A stretch of DNA of 64,000 bases from JAWRCU01 sp033542235 (GCF_033542235.1 NZ_JAWRCU010000017.1:60299-124298); one strand, 5' to 3'; positions 49,735 through 59,360 are shown, counted from the stretch's first letter. The notes: a model not told the origin generated them from the sequence alone. Program-made: numbers and translations.

Positions 49735-51582
49735 CTAATCCCCCACATGCTGCAGCTTTACGGCCTCCTCATAGGCCTTGCGCGCGGCGTTGACCTGCTC
49801 GCGCGGGCTGACTTCCGGCACCGCGACGTCCCACCAATGCCCGCCGGCCTCGGTGGAGATCAGCGGGTCCGTATCGATGACGATCACGGTCGTGCGGTCG
49901 TTCGTCTTCGCCTTTTTCAGCGCGGCCTCGAGGTCGGCAATCGACGATACCTTTTCCGCGATCGCGCCTAGACTCTTCGCGTGCGCGGCGAAGTCGACCT
50001 CCGGCATCACCTCGTGGCGGGCATCCCTGAAGAGATTGTTGAAGTTCGCGCCGCCGGTCGCCATCTGCAGCCGGTTGATGCAGCCGAAACCGTGGTTGTC
50101 GAGGAGCACGATGGTCAGCTTGAGGCCGAGCATCACCGAGGTGGCGACTTCGGAATTGAGCATCAAGTAGGAGCCGTCGCCGACCATGACGACCACCTCC
50201 TGGTCGGGCCTGGCCATCTTCGCGCCGAGCCCGCCAGCGATCTCGTAACCCATGGTCGAGAAACCGTATTCGCCGTGATAGGAGCCCGGCGCGTCGGCCT
50301 GCCACAGCTTGTGGAGCTCGCCCGGCAAGCCGCCAGCGGCATTGATCAGCGTAATGCTGCTGCCCAGCGCCCGCTGCACGGCGCCGATCACTTGCGCATC
50401 CGAAGGCAAGGCATTCGTGACTGCCGTGACCTCCGCGGCCGCCTTCTGCCACTCGGCCTTGCCGTCGATAGCGTATTTCGTCCACGCGTCGGGGGCTGAC
50501 CAGCCGGCCATGGCGGCGTCGAGTTCCTTCAAGCCCTCGCGCGCGTCGCCGACAAGAGTGAGTGCGCGGTGCTTGCCGGCATCGAAGGGCTGCACGTTCA
50601 ATCCGATCACCGTTTTGCCGGCATTCTTGAACAGCGTCCAGGAGCCGGTGGTGAAGTCCTGCAGTCTCGTTCCGATCGCCAGCACCACGTCCGCTTCTTC
50701 GGCGAGCCGGTTCGCAGCCGATGTGCCGGTGACGCCGACCGCCCCCATGTTGAGTTCGTAATCGTCCGGAAGGGACGACTTGCCGCCCTGCGTTTCCGAG
50801 ACGGGGATGCCGGTCCCATCGATGAACTTGGCAAGCTCTCGCGACGCGCCGGAATAGAGCACGCCGCCGCCGGCGATGATGAGAGGCTTCTCGGCCTTCC
50901 GCAACGCGTCGGCCGCGCGTTTGACCTCGGCGAGGTCCGGCCGCGGCCGCCGTGGCACCCACACGCGCGGCTCGAAGAAGCTCTCGGGATAATCATAGGC
51001 CTCGGCCTGCACATCCTGGCAAAGCGACAGCGTGACCGGGCCGCATTCGGCCGGGTCGGTGAGCACGCCCATGGCGCGGTTGAGCGCCGGCACGATCTGC
51101 TCGGGCCGGGCGATGCGGTCGAAATAGCGCGAGACCGGCCGGAAGCAGTCATTGACGGAGACCGTTCCGTCGCCGAAATCCTCGATCTGCTGCAGCACCG
51201 GATCGGGTACCCGGTTGGCGAAGACGTCGCCCGGCAGGAGCAGCACCGGCAGGCGATTGACATGCGCGAGCGCGGCCGCCGTCACCATGTTGAGCGCGCC
51301 GGGGCCGATCGAGGTCGTCGCCGCCATCATGCGACGGCGGAAATTCGCCTTCGCATAGGCGATCGCCGCATGGGCCATCGCCTGCTCGTTATGGGCACGG
51401 AAAGTCGGCAACTCGTCCCGATGCTGGTAGAGCGCTTCGCCGACCGCCGCGACATTGCCATGGCCGAAGATTGCCCAGACGCCGCCGAACAAGGGCAGCG
51501 TCTCGCCGTCGATCTCGGTTTTCTGGCAGGCGAGAAACCGTGTCAGCGCCTGCGCCATGGTGAGGCGAATGGTCTTGGTCAT
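49735..51582 (-). CDS. iolD: 3D-(3,5/4)-trihydroxycyclohexane-1,2-dione hydrolase IolD
   Basis: IolD is a thiamine-diphosphate enzyme that opens the ring of the trione. The 615-residue protein has the three ThDP domains: N-terminal LPTFRAHNEQAMAHAAIAYA, a central domain (PLIIAGGGVLYSGASRELAK), and the C-terminal cofactor motif VVMVGDGSYLMLNSEVATSV with the metal-binding N (LDNHGFGCINRL). It is followed by iolE after the repeat and preceded by iolC. Confidence 0.96.
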   Translation of the reverse strand: MTKTIRLTMAQALTRFLACQKTEIDGETLPLFGGVWAIFGHGNVAAVGEALYQHRDELPTFRAHNEQAMAHAAIAYAKANFRRRMMAATTSIGPGALNMVTAAALAHVNRLPVLLLPGDVFANRVPDPVLQQIEDFGDGTVSVNDCFRPVSRYFDRIARPEQIVPALNRAMGVLTDPAECGPVTLSLCQDVQAEAYDYPESFFEPRVWVPRRPRPDLAEVKRAADALRKAEKPLIIAGGGVLYSGASRELAKFIDGTGIPVSETQGGKSSLPDDYELNMGAVGVTGTSAANRLAEEADVVLAIGTRLQDFTTGSWTLFKNAGKTVIGLNVQPFDAGKHRALTLVGDAREGLKELDAAMAGWSAPDAWTKYAIDGKAEWQKAAAEVTAVTNALPSDAQVIGAVQRALGSSITLINAAGGLPGELHKLWQADAPGSYHGEYGFSTMGYEIAGGLGAKMARPDQEVVVMVGDGSYLMLNSEVATSVMLGLKLTIVLLDNHGFGCINRLQMATGGANFNNLFRDARHEVMPEVDFAAHAKSLGAIAEKVSSIADLEAALKKAKTNDRTTVIVIDTDPLISTEAGGHWWDVAVPEVSPREQVNAARKAYEEAVKLQHVGD

Positions 51583-51603
51583 CGCATTGATCCTCCCGGC
51601 TTG

Positions 51604-53523
51604 TTATGCCGCCTTCTGGCCGCGCGCGGCAAGCCAAGCCTCGGTGAGCTTCTCGAAGCGGGCGGCCATCTCGGTGATCGCCGCATCGTCGCTGATCCGC
51701 TCGGCCAGCCATTCCTCCGCCGCTTCGTTGAAGATGGTGCGGCCGACGGCGAAGCCTTTCACGATCGGCGCATTTGCGGTCGCGGCGAATGCCTCCTCGA
51801 GCTCCTGCTGCGGAGCTTCGAGCCCGAGCAGAACGACGCCGCGGCACCAGGGGTCGTTGCGTGCGATCGATGCCTCGATCCGCTTCCAGGCCGAGGCCGA
51901 AGCCTGCGGCTCGAGCTTCCACCAGTCGGGCTTGATGCCGAGCGCATAGAGCTCGTCCAGGGCGCGCGGTATGGTCGTATCGTCGAGCGTGCCGTGCTTG
52001 CCGGCGATGATTTCGATCAGGAGCTCGCGCCCGATCTTGCGCGAGGCTTCGAACAGCGCCCGGAGCTTCTGCTGCTGCTCGTCCTTCAGCTTTATTGGGT
52101 CGTCGGGATGGTAGAAGCACAGGCACTTGATGCAGTGGTCGACCGGCCATTCGACGAGCTGCGAGCCGATGTCCTGGCTGAATTCGAAACGCAGCGGCCT
52201 TGACCCCGGCAGCTCGACAGGGCGGCCAAGCCACGAGAAGGGGTGGCGGGCGAATTCGAACATCGCCTCGCGACCGAATTTCTCGTCGATCAGCATGCCG
52301 TAGCCGGGTCGCCCGTCGGCGACCTTGGCTGCCGCCTTCACGGCCAGCACCTTGAAGGCGCGGATGCGCTTCTCGTCGGCACCTGCCTTCCTGGCCATCT
52401 CCTCCAGCTGCCAGCGGTGATCCATCGCGAAGGCCATCAGCAAGGGGATATCGCGCTGCCGTGTCGTCGCCCAATGCACCTGGTTGATCGCTTCGTCCTT
52501 GCGCAGCGCGCGATGCCTGCTGCCGTGCTTCAGAAAGAACTGCAGCTCCTCGAAGGTCGGGTATTCGGGCGAGCAGAGCAGGCGGGAGACGGCGAACGCC
52601 CCGCCGGCATTGGCCCAGGTCGCCGCCGTCTCCAGGTTCTCGCCGCCGAGCCAGCCGCGCAGGAAGCCGGACATGAAGGCGTCGCCCGCGCCCAGCACAT
52701 TGTACACTTCGATCGGGAAGCCCTTGCCGATGATGCCCTTCTCGAGGTCGGCGGGGATCGCCCCGTCATAGACGATGCAGCCCATGGCGCCGCGCTTAAG
52801 CACGATGGTGGCCCGGGACACTGCGCGGATTGCCTTCAGCGCGCTCGCGACGTCGTCTGCGCCGGACGCGATCATGATCTCCTCCTCGGTGCCGACGATG
52901 AGGTCGCAATCGGGCAGCACCGGCTTGATCCTCGCCGTCACGCGGTCGGACTTCACATAGCGCTCGAAGCCTTCGGCATGTCCCGCAAGGCCCCAGAGGT
53001 TCGGACGATAGTCGATGTCGAAGACCACCTTGCCGCCGCTCGCCTTAGCCGCCCGAATGGCCTTCAGCTGCGCGGCCTCCGTGTTCGGCCGCGAGAAATG
53101 CGTGCCGGTGACGACGATCGCTCGCGCTCGCGCGATGAAATCCTCATCGATGTCTTCGGGTGACAGCGCCATGTCGGCGCAATCGGAGCGGTAAAAGATC
53201 ATCGGCGAGACGCCCTCGTCCTCGACCGCGAGGAGGACCAGGGCAGTCAGCCGCTCCCGGTCGGTGACGAGGCCATCGGTGGAGACACCTTCGCGCTTCA
53301 GCTGCTCGCGGATGAAGCGGCCCATCTGCTCGTCCCCGACACGCGTCAGCAGCGCCGACTTCAAGCCCAGCCGCGCAGTGCCTACCGCAATATTTGCCGG
53401 GCAGCCGCCGACCGACTTGGCGAATGACGCGATGTCCTCCAGCCGCGAACCGATCTGCTGCCCATAGAGATCGACGGAGGCGCGGCCTATGGTGATGACA
53501 TCGAGCGATTTGGCCGGGGGCAT
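51604..53523 (-). CDS. iolC: IolC kinase fused to a DUF2090 aldolase-like domain
   Basis: IolC phosphorylates 2-deoxy-5-keto-gluconate. The N-terminal 330 residues are a PfkB-type kinase: SVGGCPANIAVGTARLGLKS and the catalytic GAGD in VLGAGDAFMSGFLRGWLGGE. From about residue 340 follows a DUF2090 domain of around 290 residues (LLMAFAMDHRWQLEEMARKA, ELLIEIIAGKHGT) with a TIM-barrel aldolase-like pattern. The fusion (639 residues) is usual in rhizobia. The extra domain may do the IolJ aldolase step, since no separate iolJ is seen here. The start at 53523 has a GGAGGA site. Confidence 0.94.
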   Translation of the reverse strand: MPPAKSLDVITIGRASVDLYGQQIGSRLEDIASFAKSVGGCPANIAVGTARLGLKSALLTRVGDEQMGRFIREQLKREGVSTDGLVTDRERLTALVLLAVEDEGVSPMIFYRSDCADMALSPEDIDEDFIARARAIVVTGTHFSRPNTEAAQLKAIRAAKASGGKVVFDIDYRPNLWGLAGHAEGFERYVKSDRVTARIKPVLPDCDLIVGTEEEIMIASGADDVASALKAIRAVSRATIVLKRGAMGCIVYDGAIPADLEKGIIGKGFPIEVYNVLGAGDAFMSGFLRGWLGGENLETAATWANAGGAFAVSRLLCSPEYPTFEELQFFLKHGSRHRALRKDEAINQVHWATTRQRDIPLLMAFAMDHRWQLEEMARKAGADEKRIRAFKVLAVKAAAKVADGRPGYGMLIDEKFGREAMFEFARHPFSWLGRPVELPGSRPLRFEFSQDIGSQLVEWPVDHCIKCLCFYHPDDPIKLKDEQQQKLRALFEASRKIGRELLIEIIAGKHGTLDDTTIPRALDELYALGIKPDWWKLEPQASASAWKRIEASIARNDPWCRGVVLLGLEAPQQELEEAFAATANAPIVKGFAVGRTIFNEAAEEWLAERISDDAAITEMAARFEKLTEAWLAARGQKAA

Positions 53524-53604
53524 GGGCCGGTTCCTCCGACTTGTCGCGCGTCTCGAGCTTCCTCTGTCAGGCGCGGCGCGATAGATTTGCAGTGAGGCCG
53601 ATAT

Positions 53605-53648
53605 GAAACAGAAATTCCATTGACAAGTCAATATGGAATATTCATTCT
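53605..53648. promoter_or_regulatory. Candidate IolR operators in the iolC-idhA gap
   Basis: The motifs GAAACAGAAATTCC (53605-53618) and GGAATATTCATTCT (53635-53648) each match GGAA-N6-TTCC in seven of eight fixed bases, the motif reported for S. meliloti IolR from memory. They lie between the divergent iolC and idhA genes, so one repressor can control both. The same motif recurs at 56703. Confidence 0.55.
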
Positions 53649-53684
53649 GTTTTCGAGGACGCTTCCCCACGAAAGGCTCGAGAC

Positions 53685-54674
53685 ATGATTTCCATTGCGC
53701 TGCTCGGAGCGGGCCGCATCGGTCAGATCCACGGCCGGACCATCGCGGCATCGAAACGAGCGAAGCTCGCCGGCATTGCAGATCCTATGCCGGACGGCGC
53801 CAATGCTCTTTCGGCTGCGACCGGCGCGCCGGTGCGCACCGCCGAGGAGCTGATCGCGGACAGGTCGATCGACGCAGTGTTGATTGCCACGCCCACCGAC
53901 ACGCATGCGGATTTCATCGACAAGGCAGCGGCGGCCGGCAAGGCTGTGCTTTGTGAGAAGCCGGTGGACATGAGCTCCGCGCGCATCAGGGAAACGCTCG
54001 CGCGCGTGGAGAAGGCCGGCGTCAAGCTGATGATCGGCTTCAACCGCCGCTTCGATCCCAACTTCGCCGCGCTGCAGAGACGGCTTGCCGAGGGCGTGGC
54101 GGGCAATGTCGAACTGGTCACGATCCTGTCGCGCGACCCGGCCCCGCCGCCCGTTTCCTATATCGAGCGGTCGGGCGGGCTCTATCGCGACATGATGATC
54201 CATGATTTCGACATGGCGCGCTTCCTGCTCGGCGAGGAGCCGATCGAGGTCTATGCCGTCGGCTCCGCGCTGGTCGAACCGGCGATCGGCAAGGCCGGCG
54301 ACGTCGACACGGCGGCCGTGCTGATGAAGACCGCAAGCGGTAAGATCTGCCACATCTCCAACTCGCGCCGCGCCACCTACGGCTATGACCAGCGCATCGA
54401 GGTGCACGGCTCGAAAGGCCTGCTCTCGGCCGCCAATGTGCACGAGACGACGGTGAGTTTCGCGGGCGTCCAGGGCTTCACCGCCGATCCGGTGCAGAAC
54501 TTCTTCCTCGAGCGCTATGCCGCGGCCTACCGCAACGAGGTGGAGGCCTTCATCGATGCAGTCGTGGACGGCAAGACGATCGCGCCGAACGGCCATGACG
54601 GGCTGTGCGCGCAGATGCTGGCCGACGCCGCCACCGAATCCCGCGAGACCGGCAAGCCAGTGAAAGTGAGCTGA
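53685..54674 (+). CDS. idhA: Myo-inositol 2-dehydrogenase
   Basis: IdhA (IolG) oxidises myo-inositol to scyllo-inosose with NAD, the first step of the pathway. The 329-residue Gfo/Idh/MocA protein has LLGAGRIGQIHGRTIAAS as the nucleotide loop, the EKPVDMSSARIRETLARVEK motif, and the catalytic His in GGLYRDMMIHDFDMARFLLG. It is divergent from iolC and followed by the SDR gene after 2 bases. Confidence 0.95.
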   Translation: MISIALLGAGRIGQIHGRTIAASKRAKLAGIADPMPDGANALSAATGAPVRTAEELIADRSIDAVLIATPTDTHADFIDKAAAAGKAVLCEKPVDMSSARIRETLARVEKAGVKLMIGFNRRFDPNFAALQRRLAEGVAGNVELVTILSRDPAPPPVSYIERSGGLYRDMMIHDFDMARFLLGEEPIEVYAVGSALVEPAIGKAGDVDTAAVLMKTASGKICHISNSRRATYGYDQRIEVHGSKGLLSAANVHETTVSFAGVQGFTADPVQNFFLERYAAAYRNEVEAFIDAVVDGKTIAPNGHDGLCAQMLADAATESRETGKPVKVS

Positions 54675-54676
54675 AC

Positions 54677-55510
54677 ATGTTCGATCCGAATTCCCTGAAA
54701 TCGCTTTCGCTCGAAGGTAAGGTCGCAATCGTCACCGGCTCGACGCAGGGCCTCGGCGAGGCGATCGCCCATATGTTCGCCGATCGCGGCATCGCCGGGC
54801 TCATGATCACCGGCCGCAATGCCGAGCGCGGTGAGAAGGTGAGGCAGGCCCTGGAAGCCAAGGGCGTGAAGACCGCCTTCGTCGCCGCCGCGCTCGATGA
54901 GGTCACGTCGGCTGAGAAGATCGTCTCGGCTGCTGACAAGGCGTTCGGCCGCGTCGATATCCTCGTCAACGCCGCCGCCATCACCGACCGCGGCACGATC
55001 TGGGACACCTCGCCCGAGCTTTTCGACACGATGTTCGCAGTAAACGTGCGCGCGCCCTTCTTCATGATGCAGCATGCGCTGAAGATCATGAAGCGGGAGA
55101 CGATCGAGGGCTCGATCATCAATATCATCTCGATGTCGGGACATGGCGGGCAGAGCTTCATCACCGCCTATTCGGCCTCAAAGGGCGCCCTGATCACGCT
55201 CACCAAGAATGCCGCCTACAGCGTCATGAACCATCGCATCCGCATCAACGGGCTCACCATCGGCTGGATGGACACGCCCGGCGAGGACCGCATCATGAAA
55301 ACCTATCACGATGCCAAGCCCGGCTGGCTGGATGAGGCCGAGAAGGGCCGCCCCTTCGGCCGCCTGCTCAAGCCGCAAGAAGTGGCGCGCGCCGTCGCGT
55401 TTCTCGCCAGCGCCGAAAGCGGACTGATGACCGGCTCGATCATCGACTTCGACCAGCAGGTGCTGGGGGCGGCTGACTCGACCGTGCCGCCGCCGGCGGT
55501 GGTGGGTTAG
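54677..55510 (+). CDS. Short-chain dehydrogenase in the inositol locus
   Basis: The 277-residue SDR has TGSTQGLGEAIAHMF, LVNAAAITDRG, the catalytic YSASK, and a C-terminal region GLMTGSIIDFDQQVLG. Its start lies two bases after the idhA stop, so the two are co-translated. It may oxidise another inositol isomer or a related polyol, but the substrate is not known. A class B repeat follows. Confidence 0.9.
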   Translation: MFDPNSLKSLSLEGKVAIVTGSTQGLGEAIAHMFADRGIAGLMITGRNAERGEKVRQALEAKGVKTAFVAAALDEVTSAEKIVSAADKAFGRVDILVNAAAITDRGTIWDTSPELFDTMFAVNVRAPFFMMQHALKIMKRETIEGSIINIISMSGHGGQSFITAYSASKGALITLTKNAAYSVMNHRIRINGLTIGWMDTPGEDRIMKTYHDAKPGWLDEAEKGRPFGRLLKPQEVARAVAFLASAESGLMTGSIIDFDQQVLGAADSTVPPPAVVG

Positions 55511-55535
55511 TTTTTTTCGGCGAGCGTACGCCCGT

Positions 55536-55696
55536 CGCGCCCCCCTCTGCCCTGCCGGGCATCTCCCCCACAAGGGGGGAGATTGGACGGCTGCTTTGAT
55601 TTCGCTAATCGCCAACGTCCGAGATTGGCGAAACCATCAATGACAGCCAATCTCCCCCCTTGTGGGGGAGATGTCCGGCAGGACAGAGGGGGGCGC
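55536..55696. repeat. Palindromic repeat, class B (SDR-iolR gap)
   Basis: Arms GCGCCCCCCTCTGCCCTGCC pair with the complement ending GGGGGGCGC at 55696, with one base difference. The inner sequence CAAGGGGGGAGATTGGACGG matches the phn-operon copies. It lies between convergent genes, so it can serve as a two-way transcription stop. Confidence 0.85.
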
Positions 55697-55745
55697 CGTA
55701 GAGCGCCAAGCCTGCAGATTTGCGGCCTCTCGCCATTTCCCCCAC

Positions 55746-56591
55746 CTACCTCTCCCTCCTCCTCCCCGCCACCGCCACCGCAAGGCTCATCGCCAGCGCC
55801 ATCGTCGCCGTCATGGAGCGGAAACCTTCGAAGTTCGCCTCCACGATCTCCAGCATCACTTCCGCCGACGAGGCGATCGGCGAAAAGACGGAGTCGGTGA
55901 TTGAGACGATCCTTGCGCCGCGCGCCTTGGCCGCGTTGGTGAGCGTCACCGTCTCAGAGGCATAAGGCGTGAAGCTCACGGCCAGCACGGCGTCGCGCGG
56001 CGTGATGAAGTTCGCCTGTTCGGCCCCCATGCCGGCCACGGCGTCGATCAGCACATTGCGGATTGCGAGCTTGCCCATGGCGTAGCTGAGATAGGAGGTG
56101 ATCGGGAATGAGCGCCTCAGCCCGATCAGGTAGATCGACTCGGCGGCCGACAGCACATCGACTGCGCGCTCCAGCGCCTCCGGCTTGATCTTTTCGCGCA
56201 ACTCCAGCACCGAGCGCTGCGCGGCCTCCAGGAAGCCGTCGAGGACGAGGCTCGACTTCGAGGTCGGAATGCCGTGCTGGCGCATGCGGGCGAGCCGCTC
56301 GTCATAGCTCGGCACGCGCTCCCGCAGCCGCGACCGGAACACTTCCTGCAATTCGCTGAATCCCTGGTAGCCGAAGGCTTGCGCGAAACGCACCAGCGTC
56401 GAGGGCTGGACCATGGCGGACTGGGCGACGCTCGCCGCCGTGCCGAAGGCGATCTCGTCGGGACTGTCGAGCGCATAGACGGCAACTTGCGCCAGCCGTT
56501 TCGGCAAGGCCTCGCGCCGCTCCACGATCAACGCGCGTAGCGACTCGAAATCGCGCGGCGTCTCGCGGGCCTCTTCATCGATGAACGTCAT
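55746..56591 (-). CDS. iolR: RpiR-family regulator IolR
   Basis: IolR represses the inositol genes and is relieved by a pathway intermediate. The 281-residue protein has an N-terminal helix-turn-helix of RpiR type (FGTAASVAQSAMVQPSTLVR, FAQAFGYQGFSELQEVFRSR). The SIS domain (AAESIYLIGLRRSFPITSYL, onward to ITDSVFSPIASSAEVMLE) binds a sugar phosphate. It is divergent from the MocA-like gene, with a GGAA-N6-TTCT site in the gap. Confidence 0.92.
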   Translation of the reverse strand: MTFIDEEARETPRDFESLRALIVERREALPKRLAQVAVYALDSPDEIAFGTAASVAQSAMVQPSTLVRFAQAFGYQGFSELQEVFRSRLRERVPSYDERLARMRQHGIPTSKSSLVLDGFLEAAQRSVLELREKIKPEALERAVDVLSAAESIYLIGLRRSFPITSYLSYAMGKLAIRNVLIDAVAGMGAEQANFITPRDAVLAVSFTPYASETVTLTNAAKARGARIVSITDSVFSPIASSAEVMLEIVEANFEGFRSMTATMALAMSLAVAVAGRRRER

Positions 56592-56702
56592 GCGGTTCTC
56601 CCCAATCAACGGGAAGCACGAATCGGGAATTGCCGGAACCGGTAACACGTGAATCTCGCCTTGACGACGCCGATTCCGAGCTTGACGGAGCATGGCAGAA
56701 AT

Positions 56703-56716
56703 GGAATGGACATTCT
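56703..56716. promoter_or_regulatory. Candidate IolR operator before the MocA-like gene
   Basis: GGAATGGACATTCT matches GGAA-N6-TTCC in seven of eight positions and sits about 50 bases upstream of the MocA-like start and 112 bases from iolR. It could serve autoregulation and control of the dehydrogenase. Confidence 0.5.
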
Positions 56717-56765
56717 AGTATCTAAGTTCGCGAACCATTTGTTCCGTTATCGACGGGAGGAGTGC

Positions 56766-57878
56766 ATGAAGAGCATCGGCGTCGGTCTGATCGGCAGCGG
56801 CTTCATGGGCAAGGCGCATGCGCTCGCCTGGAACGCGGTGAGGCCGGTGTTCGGCGACGTGCCGGCAATTCGCCTTGCCCATCTGGGCGACGCGAACGAT
56901 GCGCTGGCTCGCGCCAAGGCGGACGAGTTCGGTTTCGCCAAAGCCTCGGGCGACTGGCGCCAAGTGGTCGCCGATCCTGAGGTGGACGTCGTTTCGATCA
57001 CCACGCCGAACAAATTCCATCTGGAGATGGCGGCGGCGGCCCTTGCCGCCGGCAAGGATGTCTGGTGCGAGAAGCCGATGGCGCCGAACCTCGCCGATGC
57101 CGAGAAGATGCTCGCCGCTGCGCGCCAGTCAGGCAAGGTCGCCGTGCTCGGCTACAACTACGTGCAGAATCCGGTCATCCGGCACATCAGCAAGCTGATC
57201 GGCGAGGGCGCGATCGGCGCGGTCAACCATGTTCGCATCGAGATGGACGAGGACTTCATGGCCGATCCGGAAGCGCCGTTCCAGCAGCGCCACGAGAAGG
57301 CGAATGGCTGGGGCGCGATCGACGATTTTGCCGTCCACCCGCTGTCACTGATCCTGACGCTGTTCGGCCCCCTCGAGCGGGTAATGTGCGACATGGCGAA
57401 GCCCTATTCGACGCGCAAGTCGCCGGAAGGCGAGCGCGAGGTCGAGGTCTTCGATATTGCGACGATCCTGATGCGGCTGAAGAACGGCGCATCGGGCTTC
57501 ATCGCAGTGAGCCGTACGGCCTGGGGTCGTAAAGGTCGCATCGCGATCCAGATCTTCGGCGCCAAGGGCTCGATCCTGTTCGACCAGGAGCGCTTAAACG
57601 AATTCCAGCTCTATCTCACCAGCGATGGCCCGACGGAGGCAGGTTTCCGCACGGTGCTCAGCGCGCCCCACCACAAGCCCTATGATCGCTTCATCCCTGC
57701 GCCCGGCCACAGCCTCGGTTTCAACGACCTGAAGACCATCGAATGCCGCCAGCTGATCGGCCGCATGCTGGGCGAAGAAGCGCTCTCGATCGATTTCGAG
57801 AAGGGTATTCTGATCGAACGCGCCGTGGACGCGATGGCGCGCTCGTTCCAGGAAGGGCGGTGGGTCGACCTCGGCTAA
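56766..57878 (+). CDS. Gfo/Idh/MocA-family dehydrogenase of the inositol locus
   Basis: The 370-residue dehydrogenase has the nucleotide motif LIGSGFMGKAHALAWN, the EKPMAPNLADAEKMLAAARQ motif, and the catalytic region GAIDDFAVHPLSLILTLFG. The family acts on inositols and sugars. Its place next to iolR and IolR-like sites suggests a scyllo- or D-chiro-inositol or related-polyol dehydrogenase. The start is ATG 56766 with GGGAGG. The closest match in rhizobia is the oxidoreductase beside iolR. Confidence 0.9.
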   Translation: MKSIGVGLIGSGFMGKAHALAWNAVRPVFGDVPAIRLAHLGDANDALARAKADEFGFAKASGDWRQVVADPEVDVVSITTPNKFHLEMAAAALAAGKDVWCEKPMAPNLADAEKMLAAARQSGKVAVLGYNYVQNPVIRHISKLIGEGAIGAVNHVRIEMDEDFMADPEAPFQQRHEKANGWGAIDDFAVHPLSLILTLFGPLERVMCDMAKPYSTRKSPEGEREVEVFDIATILMRLKNGASGFIAVSRTAWGRKGRIAIQIFGAKGSILFDQERLNEFQLYLTSDGPTEAGFRTVLSAPHHKPYDRFIPAPGHSLGFNDLKTIECRQLIGRMLGEEALSIDFEKGILIERAVDAMARSFQEGRWVDLG

Positions 57879-57928
57879 TGCGGGGTAGCCGAGGGAACCG
57901 TCCCCTGCGCCAAACTGCCGGCCGGACT

Positions 57929-57942
57929 TTTTAAGCTTAAAA
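57929..57942. promoter_or_regulatory. 14-bp palindrome, possible operator of the aminotransferase operon
   Basis: TTTTAAGCTTAAAA is a perfect palindrome in a GC-rich surrounding, 142 bases before the aminotransferase start. Its symmetry and A/T content suggest a regulator site, but the protein that binds it is unknown. Confidence 0.45.
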
Positions 57943-58083
57943 CTTTTGCCTTGAAAACTGCGGCGCTTAGGGTAAGCATTCCACGTCGGTCGCATCTGCC
58001 CCCAATCGCATCGGGCCATCCAGGCGGCCGCCGGCGAAGCCAGCGTTCCCGAGTGCGCCCGAAGGGTTCAGTCCTTGTCGTTC

Positions 58084-59286
58084 ATGCCACCCCAGTCGTC
58101 ATCCGTGGCCAAGGCGCGTTACGCATTCGACGGCATTCGCGCGCAGATCCGAGACCTGCATACCGAGAACATAGCCAATCTGGCGCTGCGTGCCCGCGAA
58201 CTCGGCGATGTCATTGCGCTCTGGTATGGCGAGGGCGACGTGCCGACGCCGACGTTTATCCGTGATGCGGCCAAGGCGGCGCTCGACGAAGGGCTGACCT
58301 TCTATATCCCCAACATGCGCGGCTATGGCCCCTTGATCGAGGCGCTTTCGGATTATCAGTCCCGGCTCCACGGCCGTGAGATACCGATCTCCCGCAGCAC
58401 CGTCACGCCGGGCGGCATGCAGGCGCTCTATCTTGCGCTGGAGCTTTTGGTCGATACGGGCACCAACGTCGTCTACGTTGCGCCTCAGTGGCCCAACATC
58501 CATAACGCAATCCATCTGATCGGAGGCGAGCCGCGTCCCTTTGCGCTCGATTTCGACGGCGACTGGTGTCTGGACCTCGACCGCTTGTTCGCGACCTGCG
58601 ATCACCGGACCCGCGCGATCTTCCTGTCGACGCCCTCCAACCCGACGGGCTGGACAGCGAGCCGTGCTGAGATGGAGGCACTGCTGGATTTCAGCCGGCG
58701 CACGGGCACCTGGATCGTCTCGGACGAGGTCTACGGCCGGCTCTATTTCGAAGGCGATGTGGCTCCCTCCATCCTGCAGGTCGCCGAGGATGGCGACCGG
58801 GTGCTCTCGGTCAACAGCTTCTCAAAAGCATGGGCGATGACTGGCTGGCGCGTCGGATGGCTGACGCACCCGTCGGGCATCGCCGACCAACTCGGCGCGA
58901 TGACCCAGTATGTCAACAGCGGCACGGCCGGATCGATTCAGGCCGGCGCCGCGGCGGCTCTCCGGCAAGGGGAGCCGTTCGTCGGAGAAATCAGGCAAAG
59001 GATCAAGACCGGCCTCGATCTCGCCTATGACAGGCTTTCTGAGATGCCGGGCATTGTGCTGCCCGAGAAGCCGCACGGCGGCATGTATGCCTTCTTTGCG
59101 TTCGAGGGCCAGGGCGATGCGAGCCGGGTCTGCACCGAAATCCTCGAGAAGGCACGCGTCGGGCTGGCACCCGGCCATCTGTTCGGAAACTCGTCGAATG
59201 CGTTCGTGCGTATGTGCGTGTGCCGCGACCGCGACCAGATCGCGACGGCGCTCGACCGGATGCTCGATATGGGATCCAGGAATTGA
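58084..59286 (+). CDS. Pyridoxal-phosphate aminotransferase, class I/II
   Basis: The 400-residue enzyme has the PLP-binding lysine in SFSKAWAMTGWRVGWLTHP and the motif STPSNPTGWTASRAEMEALL. N-terminal TENIANLALRARELGDVIAL leads to FYIPNMRGYGPLIEALSDYQ. It uses an amino acid donor; the substrate is not known. It starts an operon with an amino-acid ABC receptor and permease. An in-frame TTG at 58075 is also possible. Confidence 0.92.
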   Translation: MPPQSSSVAKARYAFDGIRAQIRDLHTENIANLALRARELGDVIALWYGEGDVPTPTFIRDAAKAALDEGLTFYIPNMRGYGPLIEALSDYQSRLHGREIPISRSTVTPGGMQALYLALELLVDTGTNVVYVAPQWPNIHNAIHLIGGEPRPFALDFDGDWCLDLDRLFATCDHRTRAIFLSTPSNPTGWTASRAEMEALLDFSRRTGTWIVSDEVYGRLYFEGDVAPSILQVAEDGDRVLSVNSFSKAWAMTGWRVGWLTHPSGIADQLGAMTQYVNSGTAGSIQAGAAAALRQGEPFVGEIRQRIKTGLDLAYDRLSEMPGIVLPEKPHGGMYAFFAFEGQGDASRVCTEILEKARVGLAPGHLFGNSSNAFVRMCVCRDRDQIATALDRMLDMGSRN

Positions 59287-59360
59287 CGCCGCTGAAGCGG
59301 CGGCAAGGGACCGTGCGGGCTGGGGCTCGTTCGGAGTTCAACAAACGAGAGGGAACGAAA

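Noticed and set aside
50569..52203. 544-residue plus-strand open frame across iolD and iolC
   Set aside because: It covers the antisense of two intact genes and carries no recognisable domain.
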